In this document: one piece after another, positions 1 to 8,044 of the stretch
Layout of the letters: each line of letters begins with the position of its first letter
Position numbering within the stretch: the stretch's first letter is position 1
Assembly (NCBI GenBank): GCA_026770615.1
Contig: MU631422.1
Location: forward strand, 228,797-243,495
DNA: 14,699 nucleotides
Origin: Pavlovales sp. CCMP2436
Lineage: Eukaryota; Haptophyta; Pavlovophyceae; Pavlovales
Reading direction: 5' to 3'
Program-made: the position numbers and the translations under genes
Notes under the pieces: generated by a model
The model's input: the letters and a program-made list of their open reading frames with translations, nothing else
Told to the model about the DNA's origin: nothing
Database searches by the model: none

Positions 1-2
1 TC

Positions 3-200
3 TGGTCGAGCCGCATCTCGCGCGACCGGCTGAAGGGGGGGCATTTTGTGCACTGCACGGAGCAAGACACGTTCAGCTTCGCGCAGCTCTCGCCCACCGC
101 CACGCTCGCGCACGTGATCTTGTTGCGGCTGCAGGAGAGTGGAGCCGAGCGCGAGGAGAAGGCGAAAGCGCGTGGAAAGAAAGCGCGGCAACGCCGGTGA
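3..200 (+). CDS. 3' end of an unrecognised protein-coding gene (partial)
   Basis: An open frame enters from the left edge and ends at TGA 198-200, giving 65 codons. The peptide looks like real protein: a mixed hydrophobic/acidic segment (HFVHCTEQDTFSF, then AHVILLRLQ) is followed by a strongly basic tail ending in GKKARQRR, as is common in nuclear or nucleolar proteins. I do not recognise the family. The final codon overlaps a good 5' splice-site-like string (CCG|GTGAGG at 196-202), so the TGA could instead lie in an intron and the gene could continue downstream. Upstream sequence is missing, so no start can be given. Confidence 0.4.
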   Translation, partial: WSSRISRDRLKGGHFVHCTEQDTFSFAQLSPTATLAHVILLRLQESGAEREEKAKARGKKARQRR

Positions 201-579
201 GGCCGCGGTGCAGAGCCGGCGCGTGCGAGCGGGCGCAGGCGCAGAAGTCGCGCCTTACCCGCAGCACCGCCGCCAGCTCCGCGTCATTGCCTCTTCACTT
301 CGCAGCCTGCGCGCGCTTCTGGGCGTTCATAGTGTTTCTCTGTTGCTTCTTTCCGACTGATAGTGATAGATACTGCCGACTACCAACTGGCATTTGGCTG
401 TCCAGTCGTCACGGATAGTGTGCACGAGCATTTAGTTGGAAAAGTCACGCTAGGTCTGCTGCACACTGATATTTTGCGTGACGTCGCAATAGACCTCCTT
501 GCCTTAACGATGGCTGCGCGCGATGCTTCTCGCTCTGGACCTACTACAGTCTACACGCAGCGGCGAGTGGCGCGTGTAG
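201..579. other. No clear gene; one CRE-like site
   Basis: I see no convincing coding frame here. TGACGTC at 479-485 resembles a cAMP-response-element half palindrome, and an ATG in a fair context (ACGATGG) lies at 510-512, so this could be a promoter for the frame that follows. A 3' splice-site-like string (GTGTAGCAG) ends at 582. All of this is weak. Confidence 0.2.
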
Positions 580-1416
580 CAGGCCAACTCCGGTCGCAAA
601 ATCGCCGCTGTCGGTGCGCACGAGGGGGTCTTCTCCGACGACCAGAGCATGCCACGCCGTCAAGGGCTCGGGCGCAGGCACAAGGGTTACAGCAGGCAGC
701 TCGAGCTTGCCGTGGCGCGCCAGGCGCGCGAGACCGATGGCATGAGCAAGTGCGCGCCGTCGGAGCTCGAGGCGGAGGACGTCGGCGTCCCCCACGTCGT
801 TGATTTGGTGTTCGACGAGGTGGTGGTGGTGGACAAGGCGCTCGCGGCGAAGCGCGCACTCTCGGCGGCTTCGTCGAAGAAGAGCTAGGGTGCGAAGAAG
901 GCGCGCGAAGCTACCACCGCACGTGCCGCGCACGCCGCGCGCACCGCCGCCCGTGCGCAGGCAAGGAGGCTACCGACTGCTCGAACGTGCCCACCAAGAA
1001 CTACCGGCGCGAAAAGTTCCCGGGCGATCGACGTGCCCGAGGCGGTCGTCGCCGACATCGTGTGCAGGCTTCAAGCATGGTCGAAGGCGAGACTGGCAGC
1101 TACCGCCGAGGCCGTGCGCCTGTGCAAGCTGCCCAGCGCGCAAAGCTTCAGATGCTCTAGGGCCGGTCGGAGGCGGAGGGCTCGGTGGTCAAGCAAGGCG
1201 TGCAGCGCGCGCACGAGGTCAGCGTTCATCCTCGATGGGTGTTCCTCGTCTTTGCGGCGAAGGCAGGTGGTGACGAGGACCGGAGGAGGACGACGGAAAG
1301 GAGGAGGAGGAGGAGAGGCGACGAGGACGACAAGGCTGTCCGTCCGCAGCGCGCCGCAGCGCGCGGTCAAAACTCCGGGCTTTATTCAATTCCTGATCCT
1401 GTTAGTACTAGTGTAA
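580..1416 (+). pseudogene. Decayed or spliced unrecognised coding region
   Basis: The frame beginning at 580 runs to 1416 and is interrupted only by TAG at 886-888. Its first part (580-885) has protein-like composition, with segments such as QLELAVARQARETDG and VPHVVDLVFDEVVVVDKAL. After the TAG the frame becomes an Ala/Arg-rich run, and the coding-like signal moves between frames: NVPTKNYRREKFPGD is in a different frame near 990-1025, then VVADIVCRLQAW is back in the first frame near 1042-1080. The tail is acidic/basic low complexity. This fits a pseudogene with several indels, or an intron-containing gene whose splice sites I cannot define. No family was recognised. Confidence 0.28.
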
Positions 1417-1503
1417 CTCTCGTGCACACCATCCACGACCTGCCTGGCGCTTGTGCCTTTTTAGTAGTACTAGTAACAAACAAGAATTGATCAGCTCCAA
1501 GCC
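1417..1503. other. Spacer between convergent reading frames
   Basis: This short AT-richer spacer separates the plus-strand frame ending at 1416 from the minus-strand gene ending at 1504. The region holds a repeated TAGTACTAGT-type motif (one copy just upstream near 1402, one near 1465). No RNA gene or terminator can be supported. Confidence 0.3.
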
Positions 1504-2130
1504 TCATGTATACCTAATCGGCCGAACGTGCCGCGGCGGCGGCGCACTGAGCGGGCGGCGCTGGTGGAGCCGGGCACGGCTGTGCGATGCGGGATCAGGG
1601 TCCCTCCTCGTCGCGCTGAGCTGCGCCTCCATCGCATGGCATCGCTCGCGCAGCTCTGCCACCTCTGCCTGGACCGCAGCGCAATTTGCGCAGCCACTCA
1701 CCGGTGTGCTACGTGCGGCGTGCCCGAAGGCGGGAGAGAGGAAGCCTATCGCGTCAACGCTCTCGACGCCGAGTGACGCGAATGTGGCCCCCAGGTCGAC
1801 CACCTTGCTCGCATCGCCCGATCGGTGCCACGGTAATCGCCCGACAGAGGCGAGTGCGGCCGGCGAGTCGCCCCTCCAACGGCGCGTCGGCAACTCGACC
1901 GCCGGCGCGCGATGCCACGCGCTCAGCGCCTCTTCGTCCACCATAACCACCGCGTCGGCCGTAGCGCGCAGTTCGAGCAGCCGGGCGGTGCGCTCGCTCG
2001 ACAGGTACCTGATCGAGGGCTGCGTGAAGGCGACCTGCACGTCGGCGTGCGAGCTCTTGCGATTCCGTTCGATGGTAGCATGACATGGCGTGGGCCAGGC
2101 GGGCGCGCCAAAGGGCCCGGAGTAGATCAT
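1504..2130 (-). CDS. Hypothetical protein with C-terminal CxxC/coiled-coil segment
   Basis: This single minus-strand frame has 208 codons from ATG 2130-2128 to TGA 1506-1504. The frame stays open upstream to about 2196 but without an ATG, so 2130 is the first usable start. The N-terminal two thirds have ordinary globular composition (for example VQVAFTQPSIRYLSSERTARLL, then acidic AVVMVDEEALSAW). Near the C terminus GCANCAAVQAEVAELRERC forms a CxxC motif running into a probable coiled coil, followed by a basic, Pro-rich tail. I do not recognise the family. It lies head-to-head with the AATF homologue, about 290 bp apart, so the two may share a promoter. Protein-like composition along the full length is the main support; it could still be a chance open frame in GC-rich DNA. 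Confidence 0.45.
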   Translation of the reverse strand: MIYSGPFGAPAWPTPCHATIERNRKSSHADVQVAFTQPSIRYLSSERTARLLELRATADAVVMVDEEALSAWHRAPAVELPTRRWRGDSPAALASVGRLPWHRSGDASKVVDLGATFASLGVESVDAIGFLSPAFGHAARSTPVSGCANCAAVQAEVAELRERCHAMEAQLSATRRDPDPASHSRARLHQRRPLSAPPPRHVRPIRYT

Positions 2131-2416
2131 TTGGCTGGTTCTCCGTCGCCGCTTAGCTGAAGCTCCACCCGCGCCCGTCTTTGAGCCGCCGTCCAATCTG
2201 AACCCGTCGTCAACTCATTTTTAAACCTTCTTCGTTGAGCGAAATCAGTGCGGGCCCGGCATGAAGGTGAGCGCGGGGAGCGGCCTACTCTGCTCACCGC
2301 AGCGTACCCCCGCCCCGGGACCCGCGCAGAATCGGCCGCAGCGGCTCCCCACCTGCGTGAAAACCTGGCGTGACTCGGCTTTTAAAAAAACAAGCTCACG
2401 TCGACAACGCGTTGTG
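2131..2416. promoter_or_regulatory. Probable bidirectional promoter / 5' UTR region
   Basis: This is the interval between two divergent reading frames. It includes a T-rich patch (TCATTTTTAAACC, about 2215-2227) and an upstream ATG at 2261 in frame with the AATF homologue. That upstream ATG is followed at once by AAG|GTGAGC, which resembles a 5' splice site. The upstream ATG would add 52 unusual residues. The conserved-looking protein begins at ATG 2417. Confidence 0.3.
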
Positions 2417-4340
2417 ATGCTGGCGAAGCGGAAGGGAAGCGCGTATGTCTCGGACGAGATCGCGGCGCTCTTCGACCCGACGCCCGTGGGCAACTTTGAC
2501 CCGGAGAACGATGGCGGCGCCGACGACACCGTGCGCATCATCGGCGAGGGCGAGATGCTGTCCTCCGACGAGGGCGACGAGTTCGAGTCCAAGGGGCGGC
2601 GGCGCAGGGCGGGCGAGCTTGACGAGCTGGAGGAGCGGTACCCGTCCAAGCCGATCTCGCGCAAGCGCTGGGAGAAGCAGTTCGCCGGCAGCAAGCCCAG
2701 CCGGGCGCCAGTGGAGCTGAGCGAGGACGAGGAGGCGGAAGAGGAGGACGGCGAGGACGGCGACATGCTGGAGGGCTCGGGCGAGGAGGAGGAAGGGGAG
2801 GAAGGGAAGGAAGATTCGGAGTTCGACGAGGACGAAGACGAGGACGATGACGAGGACGAACTTGAGGGAGGCGGCAGGGGGGCTCGGAAAAAGGGCGCCA
2901 AGGTAGGGGGGGGGCTGCAGGCCGAGTGGGCGCAGCTGGAGTTGGAGGAGGGCGCCCTCGCTCGCAAGCTGGCCGCCGACGGCGCGCAGGAGCGTGTCAA
3001 GGCGACGGAGGCGGCCGGGCAGCACGCGGCGTGGGAGCAGGTCTTCAACGTGCGCATCATGCTGCACAAGGCCCTATCCGCCGCCAACCAGATGCCCGAC
3101 CCCGCGCTGCTGCCCGACTTCGCCGCGCACGGCCAGCGGGCGCGCTCCGCCGTCGCAGAGTGCGCGCAGTCGGCGCTGCTGCTGCTCGGCGACATGCTGG
3201 CGCTTAGCGGCGCGCTCGGCAGCAGCGCGGAGGATGGCGGGCGGCAGGCGCGCGAGGGTGAGCGGCTCGCGCGCGAGGCAGGCGCCGCGGAGCAGGCGGG
3301 CGGCGCCGAGGCGGCCGAGCTCGTCGACGGCGCGTGGCGCGTGCTGCAGGCGGCGAGCGGCGCGGGGATGCGCGCGCAGCTAGCCTCGCTGGACGAGTGG
3401 TCGGCCAAGGTGGGGCTGGGCGCGCTCCCCGGCTCAGAGCGCAAGTTCAAGGCCTTCCACGCGCGCGGCATCGGCGAGCAGGTCGACGCGGCGCTCGCAG
3501 ACCCCGCGCGCGTCGCCGCGCGCGCGCACACGATCCGCTCGGGCAAGCTGCCGCTCGGTACGCGCGCGGGGCGATGCGCGCTCGCCGACGGCGCCGAGGC
3601 GAGCTGCGCGCACGTGTACGACGACACCGACTTCTACCACACGCAGCTCAAGGTCCAGCGCATGCGCCAAGCTCCCGCGCACAGCCCGCGTGCCCGTCGC
3701 CCGCGCGGCTGACCCCCCCAACCGTCTGCGTTTGTGTGTGTTTGGTACTCAAGCTTCGGAGCGGAAGGCGCCTTGAACACGCACACGCACGCACGCACAC
3801 ACACACCTGTTTCCTCTCCGGAAGACATGTGTGTGTGTGTGTGTGTGTGTGCTTAAGACACCTACCTGACCCCCCCTCCCTCCCCTACTCCCCTCACCTA
3901 CTCCCCCCATTGGCGCAGGAGTTTGTTACACACACGCACACACACACACACACACGCACGCACACACGCATATTTCCTCCTACGTGTTGTGTTGTGTTGT
4001 GGTATGTGTCTCTGTGTGTGTATGTCTGTCTATTTAAGACACCTGCCGCTCTAGCCCTACTCCCCTATTCCCCTCCCTCCCTCCCCTACTCCCCTCACAT
4101 CCCCCCCCTCTGTTGTTGCAGGAGTTTGTCGAGCGGCGCTCCGTGGCGGCCGACCTCGACCCGGAGGCGCGCAAGCACACGCTCAAGCGGCGGAGACGAG
4201 AGGTGGACCGCAAGGCGAGCAAGGGGCGCAAGATCTCGTACGAAGTGCACGCCAAGCTGCAGAACTTTATGTTCCCCGTGGAGACCTCGCAGCCCGTCGC
4301 TATCGCCGAGCTCTTCAAGCACGTCTTCGGCAGCGAATGA
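2417..4340 (+). CDS. AATF: AATF/Che-1 (yeast Bfr2) homologue, ribosome-biogenesis factor; two exons 2417-3652 and 4122-4340
   Basis: Joined exons give 484 residues. The family acts in the nucleolus in small-subunit pre-rRNA processing; animal members are also called apoptosis-antagonising transcription factor. Visible in order: N-terminal segment with EIAALFDPTPVGNFDPE; a long Glu/Asp-rich tract, about residues 100-150; the AATF helical domain, about 165-300, with WEQVFNVRIMLHKAL at about 206-220 and ANQMPD just after it; a Gly/Ala-rich linker; then DDTDFYHTQLK at the end of exon 1. Exon 2 supplies the TRAUB domain with VDRKASKGRKISYEVH and LQNFMFP, the most diagnostic block. The splice is phase 0, CTCAAG|GTCCAG to TTGCAG|GAGTTT, and joins DFYH..LK directly to EFVERR as in other family members. 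ATG 2417 is preferred because the residues from the upstream ATG 2261 are low complexity and unlike the family. Length is in the family's usual range. Confidence 0.93.
3653..4121 (+). other. Phase-0 GT-AG intron of the AATF homologue
   Basis: The intron is 469 nt, bounded by AAG|GTCCAG and TTGTTGCAG|GAG, with a C/T-rich stretch before the acceptor. It is built from two imperfect tandem units, each containing a CA tract, a TG tract, the string TTAAGACACCT, a CCCTCC-rich polypyrimidine tract and GCAGGAGTTTGT. The first unit therefore carries a decoy 3' splice site at 3918|3919. Confidence 0.9.
3778..4033. repeat. Alternating (CA)n and (TG)n microsatellites inside the intron
   Basis: CA-rich tracts at about 3778-3807 and 3928-3970 are each followed by TG-rich tracts, at about 3826-3851 and 3983-4033. 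Each CA/TG pair is self-complementary on one strand and could fold into a hairpin in the transcript. Confidence 0.85.
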
Positions 4341-4537
4341 GCGCACGCGTGGTGGACTCGTGCGGGCCCGATGCCACTGGCCTCTGTCCGTCTGTTGGTT
4401 GGCTCGAGCGTGATTGGAACCACGCCGGGTCATCAGGTGTAAAGTTACTTCGTGGAAGTTGGCTAGCTTGTTATGAAGCTAGATAGTGGCATGTTCGTAA
4501 CCGAATATCGTAGTTAGTACTCGTGCGGGCCAGATGC
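4341..4537. other. AATF 3' flank with hairpin and 19-nt direct repeat
   Basis: No gene is seen. A 19-nt direct repeat with one mismatch (ACTCGTGCGGGCC..GATGC) lies at 4356-4374 and 4519-4537. Between the copies is a perfect 7-bp hairpin, CTAGCTT (4463-4469) and AAGCTAG (4476-4482), with a 6-nt loop. The second repeat copy lies just before the change to A-rich DNA of the mobile element. Confidence 0.5.
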
Positions 4538-4613
4538 TGAAGCCAGGTCTCGGTTGCCACCTAAATTTAAAATCGTATTTGGTTAAAAACCAGTTAACAA
4601 TTTGGAAAGGTAA

Positions 4614-5366
4614 ATACTTATCTCGGGGGAAAACATACTCCAACACAATGATCACGGCGGGAACTATAAATCAAATGGAAAGAACCGAACCAAGTCAAAA
4701 CTCACGAGTACAACCAAAACCAACGAGACGGAAAGGACCACTTATCTCCGGATTGAACACCACAAACTAGGCACCCCAAATGGGAAGAAACCAAGGATAC
4801 AGGACAAAATACAAGAACAGTTAGGAAACGAGATGCATGAGACAGTGCAAGACTACTATAATCCCCAATATAGAAAAATGATGGAACGAGCAGGCCTCCG
4901 CCCACCAAGCCTGCTCCCCACAACGAACGACAACAGCACTCCCAAACAACAACGAGAACACACGCTAATTCCGGCCAAACCGCCAACTGCACCTACAACC
5001 CCATCCGAACGAAACACAAGCCACTTAGCAGTACGGGAAATATCCGAGAACAAATCTGAGGACAACAAACAATGTCTGGAAAAAGGGCAAGTACACACAC
5101 AAACTAAAGGAGAGCAATCGTCTTCCCCAAAAAGGAGCACGGGAAGCAAAAACGTGAAGAGACCACACGCAGAGCTAGAACAACAGCAACAAACAGAAGA
5201 TAACCACATAGGAAACAACACCGGAGGAGAATCAGAAACAACAACTACCACGGAACTAAAACATCAAAGGAGAAAACAACAAGTCCAAAAACCCGCAGGA
5301 GCCACAATAACAAACGGAAAAGTGAAAGACAGGAACTCAACGATGTCGGCCGTTGGCCGACGCTGA
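4614..5366 (+). pseudogene. N-terminal low-complexity part of the retroelement ORF (interrupted by an insertion)
   Basis: The frame is open from 4614 (just after TAA 4611-4613) to TGA 5364-5366; the first clear ATG is 4833. The peptide is rich in Gln, Asn, Thr, Lys and Glu with no recognisable domain; it contains KNVKRPHAELEQQQQTEDN and several short basic patches, and is probably disordered and nucleic-acid binding. The last 8 codons lie in the GC-rich insertion. Joining the bases before the insertion (5341) to those after it (6373) continues this frame directly into the RNase H-bearing frame, so this is the upstream half of one original protein. The true start is unknown. An ORF1/gag-like role is possible but not shown. 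Confidence 0.55.
5328..5341 (+). repeat. Left copy of 14-bp flanking direct repeat (putative target-site duplication)
   Basis: GACAGGAACTCAAC at 5328-5341 matches GACCGGAACTGAAC at 6359-6372 at 12 of 14 positions and brackets the GC-rich insertion. Confidence 0.55.
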
Positions 5367-5434
5367 TTGGCGAGAGAGACAGTACTTGGGGTGGGACCTC
5401 AGGGGCACCGTTGGGCCGCCGCGCGTGGCCCACT

Positions 5435-6352
5435 ATGTTGACAGCAGGATATGACTCGGACAGCCAATGCAGCACCCGCATCGCGGCAATCCTCATGCTG
5501 GGCGAGACGCTGCTCGAAGGGATGAAGGCGGCTGGGCAGCTCGCGGCCCAGCTGAGCGAGACTGGGCAGCCGCCGAAAGGGGACGTGCGGCCGTCGAGAG
5601 AGCTGCCGCGGCGCGCCACCGAGATCGCCAAGCGTGATACGGCCCAGCTGAAGGACGGCTTCCAGCCTGCCTGCGCCCGACTCGACGAGCCACTGGAGGG
5701 GCAGAAGCCAAGCACGGGCGAGCTGCAGCCGAGCGTGCTGGCGCTGGGCGAGACACAGGGTACGTTGGACGAGCCGCCGACCCTATCGCTCTGGATGGAC
5801 AAGCCTAAGCCCGCCTTCAAGCCATTCTCGAAGGAGATGCCCCGGCCAGCGCCGACGCAGCGGTGCTGCGACCGCTGGCAAAGCCTACAATGCGTGTCGC
5901 CCAGTGCAGTCCGCACTGCTGGGCGCGCCGTCGATGCCGGGCGCCATGACCAGCACGCCGAGCGCCACGGGCGGCGGCCGGGCGTCGCGGCCAGCGCGCA
6001 GAGCGCCGTGGGCAGCGCGCCGGGCGCGGCGGTCGGCGCGCCGAGCGCCGCGGCCAGCACGCCGAGCGCCGAGGCCAGCGTGCCGAGCGCCACGGCCAGC
6101 ACGCCGAGCGCCGAGGCCAGCGTGCCGAGCGCCGCGGCCAGCGCGCTGAGCGCCGTGGGCAGCGAGCCGGGCGCCGTGGTCGGCGCGCCGAGCGCCGCGG
6201 CAAGCGCGCCGAGCGCCATGGGCAACGCGCCGGGCGCCGCGGCCGGCGTGCCGAACGCCACGGTCAGCGCGCCGAGCGCCGCGGCTGGCGCGCCGAGCGC
6301 CGTGGGTAGCACGCTGGGCTCAGCGGCTGGCAGTGCGTCTTCCACTTGGTGA
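5435..6352 (+). CDS. Unrecognised repeat protein with Ala/Ser/Pro heptad array
   Basis: The frame is 305 codons from ATG 5435 to TGA 6350-6352, lying entirely within the GC-rich insertion. Residues 1-150 have mixed, partly amphipathic composition (ILMLGETLLEGMKAAGQLAAQL; later LEGQKPSTGELQPSV). Residues about 181-300 are a heptapeptide array of the form APSAAAS / TPSAEAS / VPSATAS encoded by a 21-nt tandem repeat. An upstream stretch at 5904-5980 carries the same kind of repeat in another frame, so an indel may have shifted the frame near 5980. A minus-strand frame is also open across the insertion, a common effect of GC-rich 21-nt repeats, so coding strand is uncertain. No family was recognised and no start signal is diagnostic. 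Confidence 0.4.
   Translation: MLTAGYDSDSQCSTRIAAILMLGETLLEGMKAAGQLAAQLSETGQPPKGDVRPSRELPRRATEIAKRDTAQLKDGFQPACARLDEPLEGQKPSTGELQPSVLALGETQGTLDEPPTLSLWMDKPKPAFKPFSKEMPRPAPTQRCCDRWQSLQCVSPSAVRTAGRAVDAGRHDQHAERHGRRPGVAASAQSAVGSAPGAAVGAPSAAASTPSAEASVPSATASTPSAEASVPSAAASALSAVGSEPGAVVGAPSAAASAPSAMGNAPGAAAGVPNATVSAPSAAAGAPSAVGSTLGSAAGSASSTW
5904..6331 (+). repeat. 21-nt tandem repeat array (heptapeptide coding)
   Basis: Sixteen consecutive 21-nt units occupy 5996-6331, with a core like GCGCCGAGCGCCGCGGCCAGC. Degenerate related units extend upstream to about 5904. A higher-order pattern is visible: units of types SAVGS, PGAxxG and PSAAAS recur in that order. Confidence 0.85.
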
Positions 6353-6358
6353 GCTTCG

Positions 6359-6372
6359 GACCGGAACTGAAC
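6359..6372 (+). repeat. Right copy of 14-bp flanking direct repeat
   Basis: This is the partner of 5328-5341. The second mismatch changes TCA to TGA, an in-frame stop (6368-6370) just upstream of the RNase H frame, so the right copy, unlike the left one, no longer reads through. Confidence 0.55.
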
Positions 6373-6373
6373 C

Positions 6374-8044
6374 TTGACTGAACTCTCCATTAATAGCCAA
6401 AACCCAAGGCGGCCTAATCAAAAAGCTAAGGAGTCAACTTCAGACTCAACTCAACAGACCACTCGCCGACACACTCCAACTGTGCCAACTCATACGAGGA
6501 TGAACAGACGGAGCAACAGATCTAGACCATGTCATTCTCTCGCCCAACCCCACAGCAGCGATAGAACGGACGATCAAGAGGAACATCCAGCTGAACGGAT
6601 CATCAAGTGCACACACAAACGAGGATCCCTGGGTCTCAGAAAGCAGAGCCCTCTTCGCAAAAGAATGGGTCTCCAACTAGGAGCCAGGCCACGAACACCA
6701 CATCCCACCATCTCTCCGAAAATCCTGACAGCCGCAACCCTCCAAGCCCTCCCACGGTTTGCTGCATCCGCAGGCGCCAGATCCCACACGGCACAACTGC
6801 GGAACGCTCATCTGAACAAACATGACAAAACACTAGGAACAGCTCTCCCCGGAGGTTCAACAGTCACCGACGTAGCAGTCGATGGCTTCCACAAGAAGAT
6901 GACAGGGAAAACAGCAGGAGGCGTCGCTTACCTAATTAACTACCCAGACGGAAGACGTGAAATACACATGACCAACGCCATCCGTCCAGGGGACAAAGAC
7001 GCTCTTGACAGCGAACTTACAGCTGCGACACTCAGCCTCCGCCTCAAATCTCTCCAAACACAGACGACACTCACCACCTCTTGGGACTGCTTCAACCCAC
7101 TCAGGAATTTGTGGCGCTTAAACCCCAACTGCAACACAGCCACAAACACCGACTCACAACCCCAATACCAAGGCACGGACAAAACAGCCACGCCAAGCCG
7201 ACAGTCACAACTCCGAAGACTCAGCGAACTCTTCACACGCAACACCCACGCCGGTAAAACCCACATCTTCAATCACCAGAAAGCCCACAAAGTAGACTCC
7301 TTCCTCAGGCCACTGATACAAAACCCAAGAATCGACACGGCCAGCCAAGTTTATGTTATTGACAACGCGGGAACCGATGCCCTCATCGCCAAGGCAAACG
7401 AGATTGCCAATGAGATACAAGCACCGCCCACGGCAGGAGGAGCACCAACGCCAGCCTATGACGCAGTGCATGTGACACTCAACGTCTGCGCTGACTGGGC
7501 CGCCAGACAAGTGGCAGTGGAGAACCAAACCCCCTTTCACGACCTAGGCCCATGCGCTTGGCCGCCAGCAAGGTACAACGCCACAGATAAAGACGGGAAC
7601 CTTATCGACCATACACCATCCACCATCCGCATGGCGGTCATAGAAGAAGCGGGAACCCAAGCTATAAACATCCATGTCCGCAAAGACCCCCGGAACCTCA
7701 CCAGACGCACACAAAAACATGCCATCCGCCTAAGGGACCGAACCGACCTCTGGATAAAGGAGTCAACAGCCTCCTTAAGACCACCCATGGGGAAAAACCC
7801 AGAGACTACTCAACGCACATACGTCCGATACATGACAGGCACCACGAATTACAACACAGAACGGGCAAGAGACGAACCAAAGCTCCTCGACGTTACCCTC
7901 TACGAAGGTGGCCCTAAACTCAGCACCAAATGCCCCTTCTGCATCATGACAAGCCTAAACCCAGCGGACGATACGTTTCAGTCGAACATATCATTAAGCA
8001 TTGCCCAGCAACCGCCGACCAACGTGACCTTCGACGAACCGTAA
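6374..8044 (+). pseudogene. Retroelement protein: linker, RNase H-like domain and start of CCHC zinc finger
   Basis: The frame is open from the insertion edge to TAA 8042-8044 (about 556 codons, no ATG at its left end). Residues 1-160 are Ser/Thr/Arg-rich linker. The RNase H-like domain begins near 6870: VAVDG (Asp codon 6881-6883) fits the first catalytic Asp and DSELTAATLSLRL the Glu helix. LTTSWDCF occupies the place where TDS is usual, so the third Asp appears replaced by Thr. NAGTDALIAKANEIA or CADWAARQ could carry the last Asp. The domain is followed by a connection region (about 7640-7900) with RLRDRTDLWIKES, and then CPFC (7931-7942). After CPFC the frame continues into meaningless sequence, while the zinc finger's second half is in the -1 frame. 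RNase H would degrade RNA in RNA:DNA hybrids during reverse transcription; with the altered third Asp it is probably inactive. Confidence 0.65.

Larger units (their letters stand above)
5342..6372. mobile_element. GC-rich insertion carrying its own ORF, inside the retroelement
   Basis: Base composition jumps from A-rich to strongly GC-rich at about 5341 and returns at about 6365. The segment is bracketed by a 14-bp imperfect direct repeat (5328-5341 and 6359-6372). Removing 5342-6372 (1031 nt) restores one continuous frame through the host element. No terminal inverted repeats or poly-A tail were seen. A 6-bp hairpin (TCGGCC-GTT-GGCCGA, 5346-5360) sits at its left end. It may be a captured host sequence or a non-autonomous mobile element; the class is unknown. 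Confidence 0.6.

Noticed and set aside
2261..2416. N-terminal extension of AATF from ATG 2261
   Set aside because: The extra 52 residues are Pro/Arg/Ser-rich without family resemblance and the ATG is followed by a splice-donor-like GTGAGC; ATG 2417 gives a family-like start.
2245..3627. 460-codon minus-strand frame rich in Ser/Pro/Ala
   Set aside because: It is the antisense of the AATF acidic tract (GAG/GAC read backwards gives Ser/Leu runs); the plus strand carries clear family motifs.
3334..4413. 359-codon plus-strand frame across exon 1, intron and exon 2
   Set aside because: Out of frame with AATF exon 1 and exon 2, Arg/Ala and CA-repeat (THTHTH) content. Only relevant as the readout of the decoy acceptor.
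5245..6390. 381-codon minus-strand frame over the GC-rich insertion
   Set aside because: It is open because of the 21-nt repeat and runs into A-rich flanks on both sides of the insertion, so it cannot be a native gene of the insert.
4614..6850. Hidden reverse transcriptase in the element's 5' half
   Set aside because: No (Y/F)xDD-type motif in a plausible context was seen and the translated sequence is low complexity; a profile search would be decisive.
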